Numbered from the stretch's first letter, positions 18,206-28,618 are shown. The stretch: DNA of 64,000 bases from CAVVIO01 sp963748095 (GCA_963748095.1 CAVVIO010000026.1:62001-126000), one strand, 5' to 3'. Numbers and translations are program-made. Notes: generated by a model from the letters alone, not told the origin.

Positions 18206-19603
18206 ATGAAAAAGTTTTATACGGCTATAGTAGTGGTATTGGTTACTGTTTGTGGGTGTGGAAGTCATGTTGATCAAAGCCGGTTGACAGGTAATCAGTT
18301 ACTGGATACCGTTCAGAAACAAACATTAAAATATTTTACTGAATTTGCTCATCCCGGTTGCGGGATGGCTGTAGAGCGCAGTGATGAACGAAGTTATTCA
18401 AACGATGTTGTTACTACCGGGGGAACCGGATTTGGAATTATGGCTATTATTGCCGGAACCAACAGGGGATTTATAACCCGGCAGAATGCTTTGGCACACC
18501 TTACCAGGATCGTAAATTTTCTGGATACGTGCGATCGTTATCATGGAGCCTGGTCGCACTGGTACTATGGGTCAACCGGTAAAACCAAACCTTTCAGTAA
18601 GAAAGATGATGGCGGGGATATTGTGGAAACAGCCTATCTTATACAAGGATTGTTAACTGCACGTCAGTATTTTAATAAAGCAACTCCCGCTGAAGAACAA
18701 TTGAGAAAAACGATAGACCAACTTTGGAAAGGAGTGGATTGGAACTGGTATACACATGGTGAAAATACACTTTACTGGCATTGGTCACCTGATTATCATT
18801 GGGCAATGAATATGCCTATCAGAGGGTGGAATGAATGTTTGATCGCTTATGTTCTTGCGGCTTCTTCTCCTACCCATCCAATCGACCCAAAGGTATATCA
18901 TCAGGGATGGACTGACTCTGATCATTTTACCAATGGTAAAAAGTACTATGGCATTCAATTGCCATTAGGATTTAATTATGGAGGACCACTTTTCTTTACT
19001 CAATATTCATTTCTGGGTCTGGATCCCAGGGGGCTGCAGGATCAGTATGCCGATTACTGGAAGCAAAATGTAGCACAAACTATGATAAATTATACCTATT
19101 GTATTGAAAATCCCAAGCATTTTAAAGGATATGGTCCCGATTGCTGGGGTCTGACATCCAGTGACGATCCGGATGGCTACTCAGGCCATTCACCAACCAA
19201 TGATAATGGTGTAATTACACCCACTGCGGCTTTATCTTCTTTTCCTTATACACCGAAGCAATCCATGGATGCATTGAATGGTTTTTTTACTATATTTGGG
19301 AACAGAATATGGGGAAAATACGGCTTTACAGATGCTTTTTCCTTACAAAAAAACTGGTATGCAGATAATTATCTTGCCATTGACCAGGGACCGATTGTTG
19401 TGATGATAGAGAATTACAGGTCTCAATTGCTTTGGAACCTGTTTATGTCAAGCCCCGAGGTCAATAACGGGCTTCTGCGGCTTGGTTTTTTTGTCGATAC
19501 AAATGAGAAAATGGAGATCGAAAAAAATATGTCCCAGTCTCAAACCAGTTTGAACCTGACAATAAAAAAGGCTGTAAGTGTAACCTCCATAGTATATCGA
19601 TGA
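18206..19603 (+). CDS. Second GH144-type endo-beta-1,2-glucanase lipoprotein
   Basis: 465 aa, paralogue of the 15736 gene. The lipoprotein signal ends in VCGC near residue 18-19. The catalytic domain repeats the family blocks: YFTEFAHPGCGMAVERSDER, GGTGFGIMAIIAGTNRGF, CDRYHGAWSHWYYGSTGKTK, DDGGDIVETAYLIQGLLTAR, YGGPLFFTQYSFLGLDPRG, CWGLTSSDDPDGYSGHSP and AIDQGPIVVMIENYRSQLLW. Unlike its paralogue it has a ~35-residue polar tail after the usual end (GLLRLGFF), with no motif I recognise. Two glucanases may split the work between cell surface and periplasm, or between endo- and sophorose-releasing action; this is inferred. It is separated from the LamG gene by the palindrome and from the GH3 gene by 72 bp. 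Confidence 0.85.
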   Translation: MKKFYTAIVVVLVTVCGCGSHVDQSRLTGNQLLDTVQKQTLKYFTEFAHPGCGMAVERSDERSYSNDVVTTGGTGFGIMAIIAGTNRGFITRQNALAHLTRIVNFLDTCDRYHGAWSHWYYGSTGKTKPFSKKDDGGDIVETAYLIQGLLTARQYFNKATPAEEQLRKTIDQLWKGVDWNWYTHGENTLYWHWSPDYHWAMNMPIRGWNECLIAYVLAASSPTHPIDPKVYHQGWTDSDHFTNGKKYYGIQLPLGFNYGGPLFFTQYSFLGLDPRGLQDQYADYWKQNVAQTMINYTYCIENPKHFKGYGPDCWGLTSSDDPDGYSGHSPTNDNGVITPTAALSSFPYTPKQSMDALNGFFTIFGNRIWGKYGFTDAFSLQKNWYADNYLAIDQGPIVVMIENYRSQLLWNLFMSSPEVNNGLLRLGFFVDTNEKMEIEKNMSQSQTSLNLTIKKAVSVTSIVYR

Positions 19604-19675
19604 AAAGAGATTCGGAATTAATTCGGCTTTTCATGCTCGAAACAGACTAATTATGTTTAACTAATATCTATACAA

Positions 19676-21925
19676 GTGAATAAATCAGCCATTCAACTCA
19701 TTTTATTATTGTTTCTTTTGTCGGGTATATCCTGCACGAGATACGAGAGTGTCGGAAAAAATGACAAAGATGCTAGCTTTCGTGTGAAAGCCGACTCGTT
19801 GTTAAAACTAATGACCCTTGATGAAAAAATAGGCCAGCTGGCATTGTATACCAGCGGTTGGGATGTTACGGGCCCGGTTATATCACAGGATTATAAAAAT
19901 CTTATAAAACAGGGTAAGGTAGGTGGTGTATTTAATGCATATACGGTAGGATATGCGAAAGAATTACAAGAATTAGCCGTGGAAGAAACTCGTCTGGGCA
20001 TTCCCCTTATTTTTGGCTATGACGTGATCCATGGTCATCGTACGATTTTTCCCATTCCTCTTGGACAAGCGGCAAGCTGGGATACTGTTTCAATCGAAAG
20101 AAGCGAACGTATTGCAGCAACAGAAGCAACTGCCGAAGGTATAAACTGGGTTTATGCACCAATGGTCGATATTGCAAGGGATCCACGATGGGGAAGGGTA
20201 ATGGAAGGTGCAGGAGAAGATACCTGGCTGGGATGCCAGGTAGCCAAAGCCCGTGTAAAAGGATTTCAGGGCAACGATCTCAGCTCTCCCAATACGGCCA
20301 TGGCATGTGTCAAGCATTTTGCCGCTTATGGTGCTCCACAGGCCGGTCGCGATTACAATACGGTTGATATGTCGAAACGTACACTTTTCGAATGGTACCT
20401 TCCCCCTTACAAAGCTGCTATTGACGAAGGAGCAGGTTCTGTTATGACTTCTTTCAATGAAATTGCAGGAGTTCCCTCTACATCCAATAAATGGCTGCTG
20501 ACAGATCTGTTACGCGATCAGTGGGGATTTACAGGTTTTGTAGTAAGTGATTATACTGCCATTAATGAACTTATTAATCATGGTGTGGCAAAAGATGATG
20601 CCCAGGCGGGAGAACTTGCTATCAATGCCGGTGTGGACATGGATATGCAGGGAGGGATATATGCTAATGATTTGAAAGCTTTGATCAAATCAGGAAAAGT
20701 GAAAGAATCAACCGTCGAAAAGGCTGCCGAAAACATTTTAGTTGCTAAATACAAACTGGGACTTTTCGACGATCCTTACCGTTATTGTAATCCGGAAAGG
20801 GAAAAAAGTGATATCATGCGGCCTGAATTCAAAGCTTTTGCAAGGGAATTTGTTGCCAAATCGTGTGTATTACTGAAAAACTGGAATAAAACCCTGCCGA
20901 TAGCAAAGAATGTTTCATCTATAGCTGTCATTGGTCCTTTAGCCGATTCCAAAAAAGATATGCTCGGAAGCTGGTCGGCAGCAGGCCAGGCTGATTCCTG
21001 TGTTACATTGCTGGAAGGATTAAAAAATAAATTGGGTCCGAATGTTAAGATCAATTATTTTAAGGGATGTGACGTTGACAGCTCGAAACATACAGATATT
21101 GCCGGAGCTGTTAAGCTGGCAAAAAAGTCGGCCTATATTATTTTGGCACTTGGCGAAAGTGCTGACATGACTGGTGAAGCAGCCAGCAGGGCTTTTATTG
21201 GCCTTCCGGGAGATCAGCTGGAGCTTGCAAAGGAAATAATAAAGTTAGACAAACCAACCGTTGTTGTTCTTTTCAATGGCCGGCCACTGGCAATACCTGA
21301 ACTGGATAAAATAGCCCCTGCTATTCTGGAGACATGGTTTGGCGGAACAGAAGCAGGAAATGGAATTGCTGATGTGCTTTTCGGGGATTATAATCCCTCC
21401 GGTAAAATAACCATGACATTTCCCAGAAGCGTAGGGCAGGTCCCCATATTTTACAACCACAAAAATACAGGCCGCCCCATTGATCCGAAACATCCGGGAG
21501 AAAAGTATAAATCCCGTTACCTTGATAGTCCTAATACTCCCTTATATCCTTTCGGTTATGGCTTGAGCTATACTACTTTTTCTTATTCGGATATAAAACT
21601 GAATAAGACAACTTTTGCAGCAGGTGATACCATTAAAGCTTCAGTAGATGTTTCCAATACAGGAGATTATGACGGAGAAGAAGTGGTACAGTTGTATATC
21701 CATGATCTGATAGGTAATGTTACACGCCCCGTGAAAGAACTGAAGGGATATTCTAAAGTGATGATCAAGAGCGGAGAAACTAAGACTGTGAATTTCAGAC
21801 TTACTCCTGATGACTTACGGTATTATCATCAGGATATGTCATTTACCTGGGATCCGGGTGAGTTTACTTTGTTCATCGGAACAAATTCTACTACAAAAAA
21901 TAGTGTGAATTTCAGTATTGAATGA
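19676..21925 (+). CDS. GH3 beta-glucosidase lipoprotein (BglX-like)
   Basis: 749 aa, starting with GTG at 19676; the upstream ATG at 19653 runs into a stop. The signal ends in the lipobox GISC (Cys20). The GH3 N-terminal barrel carries LMTLDEKIGQL, YDVIHGHRTIFPIPLGQAAS, ARDPRWGRVMEGAGEDTWLG and the nucleophile motif GFVVSDYTAI (Asp292). The second domain carries the likely acid/base Glu501 in TGEAASRAF. A C-terminal fibronectin-III-like domain (about 655-745) ends the protein. The order matches BglX-type beta-glucosidases. Next to two GH144 glucanases it should hydrolyse sophoro-oligosaccharides to glucose in the periplasm; a GH3 enzyme of that specificity accompanies GH144 in Bacteroides. 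Transcription ends at the hairpin at 21956. Confidence 0.9.
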   Translation: MNKSAIQLILLLFLLSGISCTRYESVGKNDKDASFRVKADSLLKLMTLDEKIGQLALYTSGWDVTGPVISQDYKNLIKQGKVGGVFNAYTVGYAKELQELAVEETRLGIPLIFGYDVIHGHRTIFPIPLGQAASWDTVSIERSERIAATEATAEGINWVYAPMVDIARDPRWGRVMEGAGEDTWLGCQVAKARVKGFQGNDLSSPNTAMACVKHFAAYGAPQAGRDYNTVDMSKRTLFEWYLPPYKAAIDEGAGSVMTSFNEIAGVPSTSNKWLLTDLLRDQWGFTGFVVSDYTAINELINHGVAKDDAQAGELAINAGVDMDMQGGIYANDLKALIKSGKVKESTVEKAAENILVAKYKLGLFDDPYRYCNPEREKSDIMRPEFKAFAREFVAKSCVLLKNWNKTLPIAKNVSSIAVIGPLADSKKDMLGSWSAAGQADSCVTLLEGLKNKLGPNVKINYFKGCDVDSSKHTDIAGAVKLAKKSAYIILALGESADMTGEAASRAFIGLPGDQLELAKEIIKLDKPTVVVLFNGRPLAIPELDKIAPAILETWFGGTEAGNGIADVLFGDYNPSGKITMTFPRSVGQVPIFYNHKNTGRPIDPKHPGEKYKSRYLDSPNTPLYPFGYGLSYTTFSYSDIKLNKTTFAAGDTIKASVDVSNTGDYDGEEVVQLYIHDLIGNVTRPVKELKGYSKVMIKSGETKTVNFRLTPDDLRYYHQDMSFTWDPGEFTLFIGTNSTTKNSVNFSIE

Positions 21926-21955
21926 AAATCGTCAGAGTAAAATTATCTTCATATG

Positions 21956-21983
21956 AACCGGAGTTTCCATCTCCGGTTTTTTT
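21956..21983 (+). terminator. Rho-independent terminator of the Sus/GH144/GH3 operon
   Basis: An 8-bp stem, 21956-21963 with 21971-21978 (aaccggag/ctccggtt), loop tttccat, followed by eight T to about 21983. It lies 31 bp past the GH3 stop and before the regulator gene, so the regulator has its own promoter. Confidence 0.87.
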
Positions 21984-22089
21984 ATGAAAATCTTGAACGG
22001 TCTGATGGTCAACAGGTATTTAATTTATTTGTAAAAATGAACGAATTTTAAACATAAGATGTTAAATTTATGTTGAAATTCTTCGGTTT

Positions 22090-24909
22090 ATGCAAAAACA
22101 ATTGCGTCTGTTTTTATCATATTTTCTTACCTGGTCGATTCTTCTCATTTTCGGTGCTTTTTTTCAATTAAAAGGGCAGGGACATTCCTATGAGATCAGA
22201 AGGTATATTTCAAATTCGATTGATATCAGGAACCAAAACTGGAGCATCTCTCAGAATCCGATAAACGGGCTGGTGTATTTTGCCAATTCGGAGGGACTTG
22301 TTGAATACAATGGGATTTCACAGAAGATATATCATTTGCCATATAATAAAAGTCTTCGTTCTGTATGTGTTGATAAGAACGGAATAATTTATACCGGGGC
22401 GTTTGAAGATATCGGATACTGGAAAATAAATAAGGACAGTGGCCTTGTTTACCATTCTCTTGATAAACTGGTGAATATTGAGAAAAACGATGAGATATGG
22501 AAAATATATGCGGTTGACAGGAAGATATATTTTCAGTCCTTTACCACGATCTATATTTATGACGGCAAGACAATCACAACTGTAAAATCTCCCTTCAGCA
22601 TGTTGTTTATGTTCCCGGCAGGTAAGCGCTTTATCGTCCAGATTATTGATAACGGATTATACTGGTTCGATGGAAAGCAATTTGATCCTATTCCCGGCAG
22701 TAATGTATTACGGTATATGAAGATCCATTCGGTGATCAGGAGACCTGACGGAAATTATTTCATCTGTACCGCGGCTCATGGTATTTATGATTTCGACGGA
22801 AAAGAATTCCGGTACTTTGACAGCCCGGTTTCACATTTTCTGGAATACCAGACCTGTAATGCCGGTTTGTGTTTAAACGATTCCCTCTATGTGTATGGAA
22901 GTATACTTGATGGAATTGTATTCAGTGACAAACAGGGGGATATTTTGAAAAATTTCAATTACGCCAACGGATTAAATAATAATACTGTGCTGGCTCTTTA
23001 TGCGGATCACAGGAATGGACTCTGGATTGGTCTGGATGAAGGAGTGAGTTATATAGATGTAAATGCTCCGGCTACTTATTACTCAAATACCACAGGTACT
23101 CTCGGGACTATTTATGCCATTGAAAAAGAAAATAACGAATTGTATCTGGGAACCAATCATGGACTATTTGTAGCCAATATATCGGGTACACATAATAATC
23201 TTGCTTTCAACAATGTTCGTATGATCCCAAACAGCCAGGGGCAGGTATGGACACTGAATGATATTGACGGACAACTGCTCTGTGGTCATAACGATGGCAC
23301 TTTCCTGGTAGAAAATAACAAACTAAAAAAAATATCTGACATAACGGGTGGGTGGAGCATCAAACCATTTGATGATGAACTGATAGAAGGTACTTATACG
23401 GGACTGGTTACTTATGTGAAAGGTAAGAACGGAAAGTGGAAAGAAAAAAATAAGATAAAAGCATTCGGGGAACCTATCCGGCATGTGGAGGTAGATTACC
23501 TGGGTTATGTGTGGGCATCTCACCTGAAGAAGGGTTTGTATAAAATTGAATTAAATGAAAAGCGCGATTCGGTGGTAAACCTGAAATATTTCAGTGCCAT
23601 TTCACATAAACCCTATAAAATTGATGTATTTAAAATTAACAACCGCATTGTATTTACCACATCAAATAATATTTATACCTACGATCATGTTGCCGACTCT
23701 ATTATTCCGTTTACTGCATTAACAGAAGGGATTGGCGATTATAAACATTCAACACAGGTGATCCCGTTTCAGAAGAATGAATACTTTTTTGTTAACGGGA
23801 ATAAGATAGGACTATTTTATATTGCTATTGATTTTTCGACCAGGAAGATACTTGAAATCAACCAGGAAAACGGCAATATTCCCGAAAGAGACTTACAGGT
23901 TGCCTCATTAAATAAAAACACTATTATCATACCTAACCGGCAAGGGTTTACTACTTATGATCTCTCTTCAAAGGATTTTATGCCTGATACTTCGGCACTA
24001 TTCATTTCCCGACTTGTATTTCAGGGGAAGGGTAAATCTCAGGAATTCAATTTTGAAAAATCTGGTTCTATTCATGTACCTTATAATCAAAATAATCTGA
24101 CAGTCTATTTTGCTGATCCTTCCCATTTTAGTCTGGCAAAAAGAATCTTTCAATACCGGATTCCCGAAATTGAAGAAACGTGGCACAACACGCTGTTAGA
24201 CAATTTTTCTTATCTGAACCTAAAATATGGTGATTATCATTTACAAATTAAATCGGAAACCAATAATAAAATATCCGGCTTGGCTTTTACCCTAAATACT
24301 CCATGGTATCTTTCTAAAATAGCTATCATCATTTATATCATACTTTTTGTGATACTGGTTTATCTGGGGTTTTCCATCTTCAGGCTGGAGCTTCGAAAGC
24401 AAAAACATCTGATCGAGATCGAAATGAAAAAAGATAAACTGGAGAGCGAACTCGATCGTAAAAGTCAGGAACTGATATTCACCATGCGTTATTTAATAAA
24501 GAAAAATGATATCCTTACCAGATTGCAGGAACAAATAGGATCGATGAAACATGATTCTTCAAGATATCCTGTACGGTTTATCCGGAATATGGAACTGGTT
24601 ATTAAAGAAGGACTTGAATCACAGACCAGGGAGTGGAAAAATGCTATAAAAAACCTCGAGCTTACTGGTCAGGGTTTCTTTAAAAAACTGTTGGATGCAT
24701 ATCCTGACCTTACACCCAATGACCTCAGATTGTGTTCCTACCTGCGCATGAATTTTAATACGAAAGAAATGGCAAAACTCCTGAATGTCTCTCCACGGGG
24801 AGTAGAAATAAGCCGTTATCGCCTGCGGAAAAAAATGGATCTCGATCATGATGTTAATCTTACCGAATTCCTTATGAGCGGGGCTTTTAATGATGATAAA
24901 GGGAAATAA
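22090..24909 (+). CDS. Membrane-spanning sensor-regulator: periplasmic propeller, Y_Y_Y, HTH (SusR-like)
   Basis: 939 aa. A signal anchor (about residues 8-27) leads to a long periplasmic region (~30-735) with propeller-type repeats (GLVYFANSEGLVEYNG, GIIYTGAFEDIGYWKI, NGLWIGLDEGVSYIDV, ELYLGTNHGLFV) and a Y_Y_Y-like beta-sandwich just before a transmembrane helix at about 743-763. A coiled coil (780-830) and a LuxR-like HTH (about 865-925: YPDLTPNDLRLCSYLRMN, TKEMAKLLNVSPRGVEISRY) end it. SusR-type regulators of this plan sense imported oligosaccharide in the periplasm and switch on the linked SusCD operon directly. It lacks kinase and receiver domains, so it is not a hybrid two-component protein. 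It is transcribed alone after the operon terminator and faces the second GH3 gene. Confidence 0.87.
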   Translation: MQKQLRLFLSYFLTWSILLIFGAFFQLKGQGHSYEIRRYISNSIDIRNQNWSISQNPINGLVYFANSEGLVEYNGISQKIYHLPYNKSLRSVCVDKNGIIYTGAFEDIGYWKINKDSGLVYHSLDKLVNIEKNDEIWKIYAVDRKIYFQSFTTIYIYDGKTITTVKSPFSMLFMFPAGKRFIVQIIDNGLYWFDGKQFDPIPGSNVLRYMKIHSVIRRPDGNYFICTAAHGIYDFDGKEFRYFDSPVSHFLEYQTCNAGLCLNDSLYVYGSILDGIVFSDKQGDILKNFNYANGLNNNTVLALYADHRNGLWIGLDEGVSYIDVNAPATYYSNTTGTLGTIYAIEKENNELYLGTNHGLFVANISGTHNNLAFNNVRMIPNSQGQVWTLNDIDGQLLCGHNDGTFLVENNKLKKISDITGGWSIKPFDDELIEGTYTGLVTYVKGKNGKWKEKNKIKAFGEPIRHVEVDYLGYVWASHLKKGLYKIELNEKRDSVVNLKYFSAISHKPYKIDVFKINNRIVFTTSNNIYTYDHVADSIIPFTALTEGIGDYKHSTQVIPFQKNEYFFVNGNKIGLFYIAIDFSTRKILEINQENGNIPERDLQVASLNKNTIIIPNRQGFTTYDLSSKDFMPDTSALFISRLVFQGKGKSQEFNFEKSGSIHVPYNQNNLTVYFADPSHFSLAKRIFQYRIPEIEETWHNTLLDNFSYLNLKYGDYHLQIKSETNNKISGLAFTLNTPWYLSKIAIIIYIILFVILVYLGFSIFRLELRKQKHLIEIEMKKDKLESELDRKSQELIFTMRYLIKKNDILTRLQEQIGSMKHDSSRYPVRFIRNMELVIKEGLESQTREWKNAIKNLELTGQGFFKKLLDAYPDLTPNDLRLCSYLRMNFNTKEMAKLLNVSPRGVEISRYRLRKKMDLDHDVNLTEFLMSGAFNDDKGK

Positions 24910-25037
24910 AACGGAGTTTGGCAGTGTCAAAACCCTGACAATGGTCAACGACCATATCAACGGTTTGGCTAAGAAGTTATGAGTTATGAGTGAGGTGTCC
25001 TGAAAAATGTTTGTTAGACATTATGGATAAAATAATA

Positions 25038-25064
25038 TCTCCTCCGGAAATTTTCCGGAGGAGA
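25038..25064 (-). terminator. Rho-independent terminator of the minus-strand GH3 gene
   Basis: A perfect 12-bp stem, 25038-25049 with 25053-25064 (tctcctccggaa/ttccggaggaga), with a 3-nt loop. On the minus strand it is followed by a T-rich run (tattatttta), so it serves the GH3 gene ending at 25092. Confidence 0.78.
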
Positions 25065-25091
25065 AAGAAGAAGTTATACCGTCTGGAAATA

Positions 25092-27441
25092 TTATTGATT
25101 GGCTTGCTGAATCATCCCGTCGAGCATTTCTTCAGTGAACATGCCCTGACTGAAATCGATTAATTTCGATATGGGCATTCCCCCGAACATTGTTCCCCAA
25201 TCAATATTCATTACATTGCCGCTCGCTTCGTTACTTTTATTGTATTCTTTCAGCATTTGCTGAAAAACAGGGATTATCAGACTCTTTCCTTTGGGATGTG
25301 CCAGCCATTCACTTATAAGGGAATTTCGGGTCAGCTTTGTTATGAATGTTTTAGTAGCAATTACATCAACGGTTTTTTTCAGTTTTATATCGGTCGAGGA
25401 TGCACCCACAAGAATATCAAAATCGCCGCTTTCCACCATCCAGTCTTTAACAGCAGGATTGTAAAATGCAAAGTCGCGAAATTCCAAAGTGAAAGTAACC
25501 ACTTTTTCTTGCCCTGGATCAAGCGACACCTTTTTAAATGCTTTTAGCTCTTTGACTGGACGCTGAAGGCTACATTCCTTTTCACTGACATAAAGTTGCA
25601 CAACTTCTTTTCCGGCTACGTTTCCAGTATTTTTTACTTTCAGTGACACTTCCAGCGGAATGGTATCTTTTATTTGTTTTGCCGATACTTTTAAGTCACT
25701 ATACGAAAAAGTGGTATAGGATAAACCATAACCGAAAGGAAATAATGGAACTATTTTTTTGGCATCGTAATACCGGTAGCCTATGAAAAGACCTTCTCCG
25801 TAACGCACCTTTTTGTTTTCGCCGGGAAAATTAATGAAGGAAGGATTATCTTCCAGTCTTTTCGGATAGGTTTCTGCCAGCTTGCCTGAAGGATTGACAA
25901 CGCCAAACAGAACATCGGCAATGGCGCCACCTGTAGCCTGACCGTTTAGCCCTCCTTCAACCACTGCCTTAACGTTGGAGAGCCAGGGCATGGTAACCGG
26001 TGAGCCGTTGAATAAAACAACAACTACATTTTTCTGTGCAGCCGCCACTGCTTCGATAAGCTTATTGTGATTCGGCGGAAGATCAAGATTTTTTCGGTCA
26101 TAACCTTCCGATTCGTAATTCGATGGCAGTCCGGCAAAAATTACTGCTACATCTGCATCTTTTGCATTCTTAACGGCATCATTAATAATCTGATCATCAA
26201 TGGAATCATTCTTTGAATATCCGTCAGCAAAGGTCAGTTGCATTCCATTACCAGCCAGTTTGACCATTTCGTCGTAAGGAATATCTATTTTAGTCGGACG
26301 TAACGAAGAGCTGCCTCCTCCCAGGAACCGTGGCTCTTTTGCAAATAAACCTATGACCGCCACTTTTTTTAGCGTCTGGTTATTGAGTGGTAAGATTTTT
26401 TCGTCATTTTTCAACAGTACAATACATTCCGAACCAATTCGGCGTGCAAGCAAGTGATGCTGTTCCTTATCGTATGTTACGCCTTGTTTTTCATTTGCTT
26501 TTGCTTTCAGGATTATCCGAAGCAGATCACTCACTACCAGGTTGAGTTCTGATTCGGAAAGTTTTCCCTGTTTAACGGCTTCAACGATTTTTTTATCGGA
26601 TAGTCCGCCATCACCCGGCATCTGAAGATCCATTCGTGCCCGAATACCTTCCACACGGTTGTTCACTGCACCCCAGTCGGACACAACCATTCCTTTGAAT
26701 CCCCAGTCGTTGCGCAAAATATCGTTTAGCAGGTAAGGATTTTCGCTGGAATAAACGCCGTTTATTTTATTGTAGGAGGCCATTACCGTCCAGGGATGTG
26801 CTTCGGTTACGGCTATTTCGAAACCACGCAGGTAGATTTCCCTCAATGGCCGTTCATCCACTTCGGCACTTATTACCATCCGTTCGAATTCCTGGTTGTT
26901 AACGGCAAAATGTTTCAGGGATGTTCCTACTCCCATGCTTTGCACACCGTTAATAAATGCTGCACCCATTTCTCCTGCCAGTACTGGATCTTCGGAATAA
27001 TATTCAAAATTTCTTCCGTTGAGCGGTGAACGTTTCATATTAATACCGGGTCCAAGTATAATCTGTACCTGGTTTGCCTGGCATTCCTTACCAATTGCCC
27101 TGCCCATTTCTTCAATCAATGGAGTATCCCAGGAAGCCGCTAGTGATGAAGCGCTGGGAAAGCTTGTGGCAGGGACAATCTCACCTTCAAATCCGGAAGA
27201 AGAGACTGATTTCCGAAGTCCGTGCGGTCCGTCGGTCATCCAGATGGATGGGATTATTTAAACGATCGATTGGTTTAGTGGTCCATGTATCCTTTCCGGA
27301 ACATAATGCTGCTTTTTCTTCCAGGGTCATCCTGCTTATAAGGCTTTGTATCAGTGAATCTGTGTTTTGTGCTTTCACATCCTGTATTTTAAAATCAAAC
27401 AATATCATTAACGTTATTAATACAAAAAAATGTCTTTTCAT
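25092..27441 (-). pseudogene. Second GH3 beta-glucosidase, frameshifted near the N-terminus
   Basis: Undamaged length is about 782 aa. The N-terminal frame (ATG 27441) gives a signal peptide ending DVKAQ and LISRMTLEEKAALCSGKDTW, then diverges. The second frame resumes at RLNIPSIWMTDGPHGLRK and runs to 25092. One extra A on the minus strand (TT at plus 27254-27255) explains the split. The large frame carries ARMDLQMPGDGG, GMVVSDWGAVNN with the nucleophile Asp, YESEGYDRKNLDLP with the likely acid/base Glu, FGYGLSYTTFSYSDL and a fibronectin-III-like domain. A further C-terminal segment is rich in Met (MFGGMPISKLIDFSQGMF). It has no lipobox and is probably periplasmic. It converges on the regulator gene and belongs to the glucan locus by position. 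As read, translation from the signal peptide would stop early. Confidence 0.87.
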
Positions 27442-27631
27442 GGTTTTGTAGTTTAATGGTTAAAGCTTTCATTTATTGCAATTCTTTTATGCGTATTAAC
27501 TAATGGATATGCAAGATAAATAAAATTTGAGTGTTTAAGGTTGATTATAATACAAGCAGATACAAAATTTGTAAATCCTGTATTATTTGTTTAAGGATGC
27601 GTATATTTAGCAGGATGGAATAAGCCCTGTT

Positions 27632-28462
27632 TTAGAGATAGTCTTTAATGTATTCCATACAAAGGTCCCATAGCTTTTCTGCAGCTTCCATATCAGATGA
27701 TTCGGGAGAACTTTTTTCCACTTTTCTTTCATAGAAATATTCACCGGTAACACTTTCCATATCCGGTGAACTTGCAAGGAAAACACTGGTTTCAGCTCCT
27801 TTTTCCGGACTACGGCCCAGTGTCCTGAATATAAGATTTGATAACCATCCGGCATCTCTGCCTAACTGCGTGGATACCATTCCGGGATGAACACAATTAA
27901 CGGATACCCCGGTACAATAAAGTTTTCTTGACAATATGCGGGTGAACAGGATCAGCGCCAGTTTTGATTGCCGGTAAGCTTTGAATCCTGAAAAGCCTTT
28001 TTTAAATTCGATATCATCGAAATTTATTGTTCCCGAATGCAGACCAGAAGTAACATTGATAATTCTTGAAGGCTTGCTTTCTTTTAACGTATCAAGTAAT
28101 TGCTGTGTCATTAAAAAGGGGGCCAGGACATTTACAGCAAAGGTATGTTCAATACCATCTGTGGATTCTTTTCGTTTGAAATCCCACACGCCTGCATTGT
28201 TTATAAGCACGTGCAGTTTTTTGAATTTGCGTAAATATTCCCGCGAGCATTCTTTTACCGATTTTAAGGAAGCCAGGTCACAGATAAGCATGTGGATATC
28301 CTTGTTTTCCGTTAGGGAAATGATCTCGTCTTTGGTTTTATTCCCTTTATCGGTATCCCTGCTTGTAAAAATAATTGTTGCTCCTTCCCGGGCCAGTTGA
28401 ATGGCGGTTTGTTTTCCTATTCCTGAAGTTGCACCGGTGATCAATATATTTTTACCTTTCAT
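27632..28462 (-). CDS. Short-chain dehydrogenase/reductase
   Basis: 276 aa, classical SDR. The NAD(P)-binding motif TGATSGIG is at residues 9-16, the structural NNAG at 88-91, the catalytic Ser at 139 (NVTSG) and Tyr163-x-x-x-Lys167 (AYRQSK). SRD at 34-36 suits NADPH preference, which is an inference. The closest family by motif is the retinol-dehydrogenase-like group, but the substrate cannot be told from sequence. It is a single minus-strand gene after the GH3 gene, with a 190-bp AT-rich gap on its downstream side. It has no visible link with the glucan locus. All catalytic residues are present. Confidence 0.87.
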   Translation of the reverse strand: MKGKNILITGATSGIGKQTAIQLAREGATIIFTSRDTDKGNKTKDEIISLTENKDIHMLICDLASLKSVKECSREYLRKFKKLHVLINNAGVWDFKRKESTDGIEHTFAVNVLAPFLMTQQLLDTLKESKPSRIINVTSGLHSGTINFDDIEFKKGFSGFKAYRQSKLALILFTRILSRKLYCTGVSVNCVHPGMVSTQLGRDAGWLSNLIFRTLGRSPEKGAETSVFLASSPDMESVTGEYFYERKVEKSSPESSDMEAAEKLWDLCMEYIKDYL

Positions 28463-28589
28463 AATTTTAAGTATTCATTTTCAATTCCCTATCGGATATG
28501 TCTAACAAACTATTGAAAGTAATAGTTCATTACGAAATATCCTTCTGTTTGGAAGATGTATATTTTAACAGGATGGATAATTTTTTTGA

Positions 28590-28597
28590 TAATTTTG
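28590..28597 (+). promoter_or_regulatory. Possible Bacteroidota -7 element (taattttg)
   Basis: The sequence fits TAnnTTTG and lies 22 bp upstream of ATG 28619, which would give a short leader. I find no good TTG -33 element at the right distance, so this is weak. Confidence 0.3.
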
Positions 28598-28618
28598 TAA
28601 GAACTAAAACATTTCATT

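Noticed and set aside
19600..19634. Hairpin atgaaaag/cttttcat between GH144 and GH3 as terminator
   Set aside because: Weak stem, long loop, no T run; the genes look co-transcribed.
28463..28618. TPP riboswitch before the thiamine-binding-type gene
   Set aside because: No recognisable TPP riboswitch core and too little structure in 156 bp.
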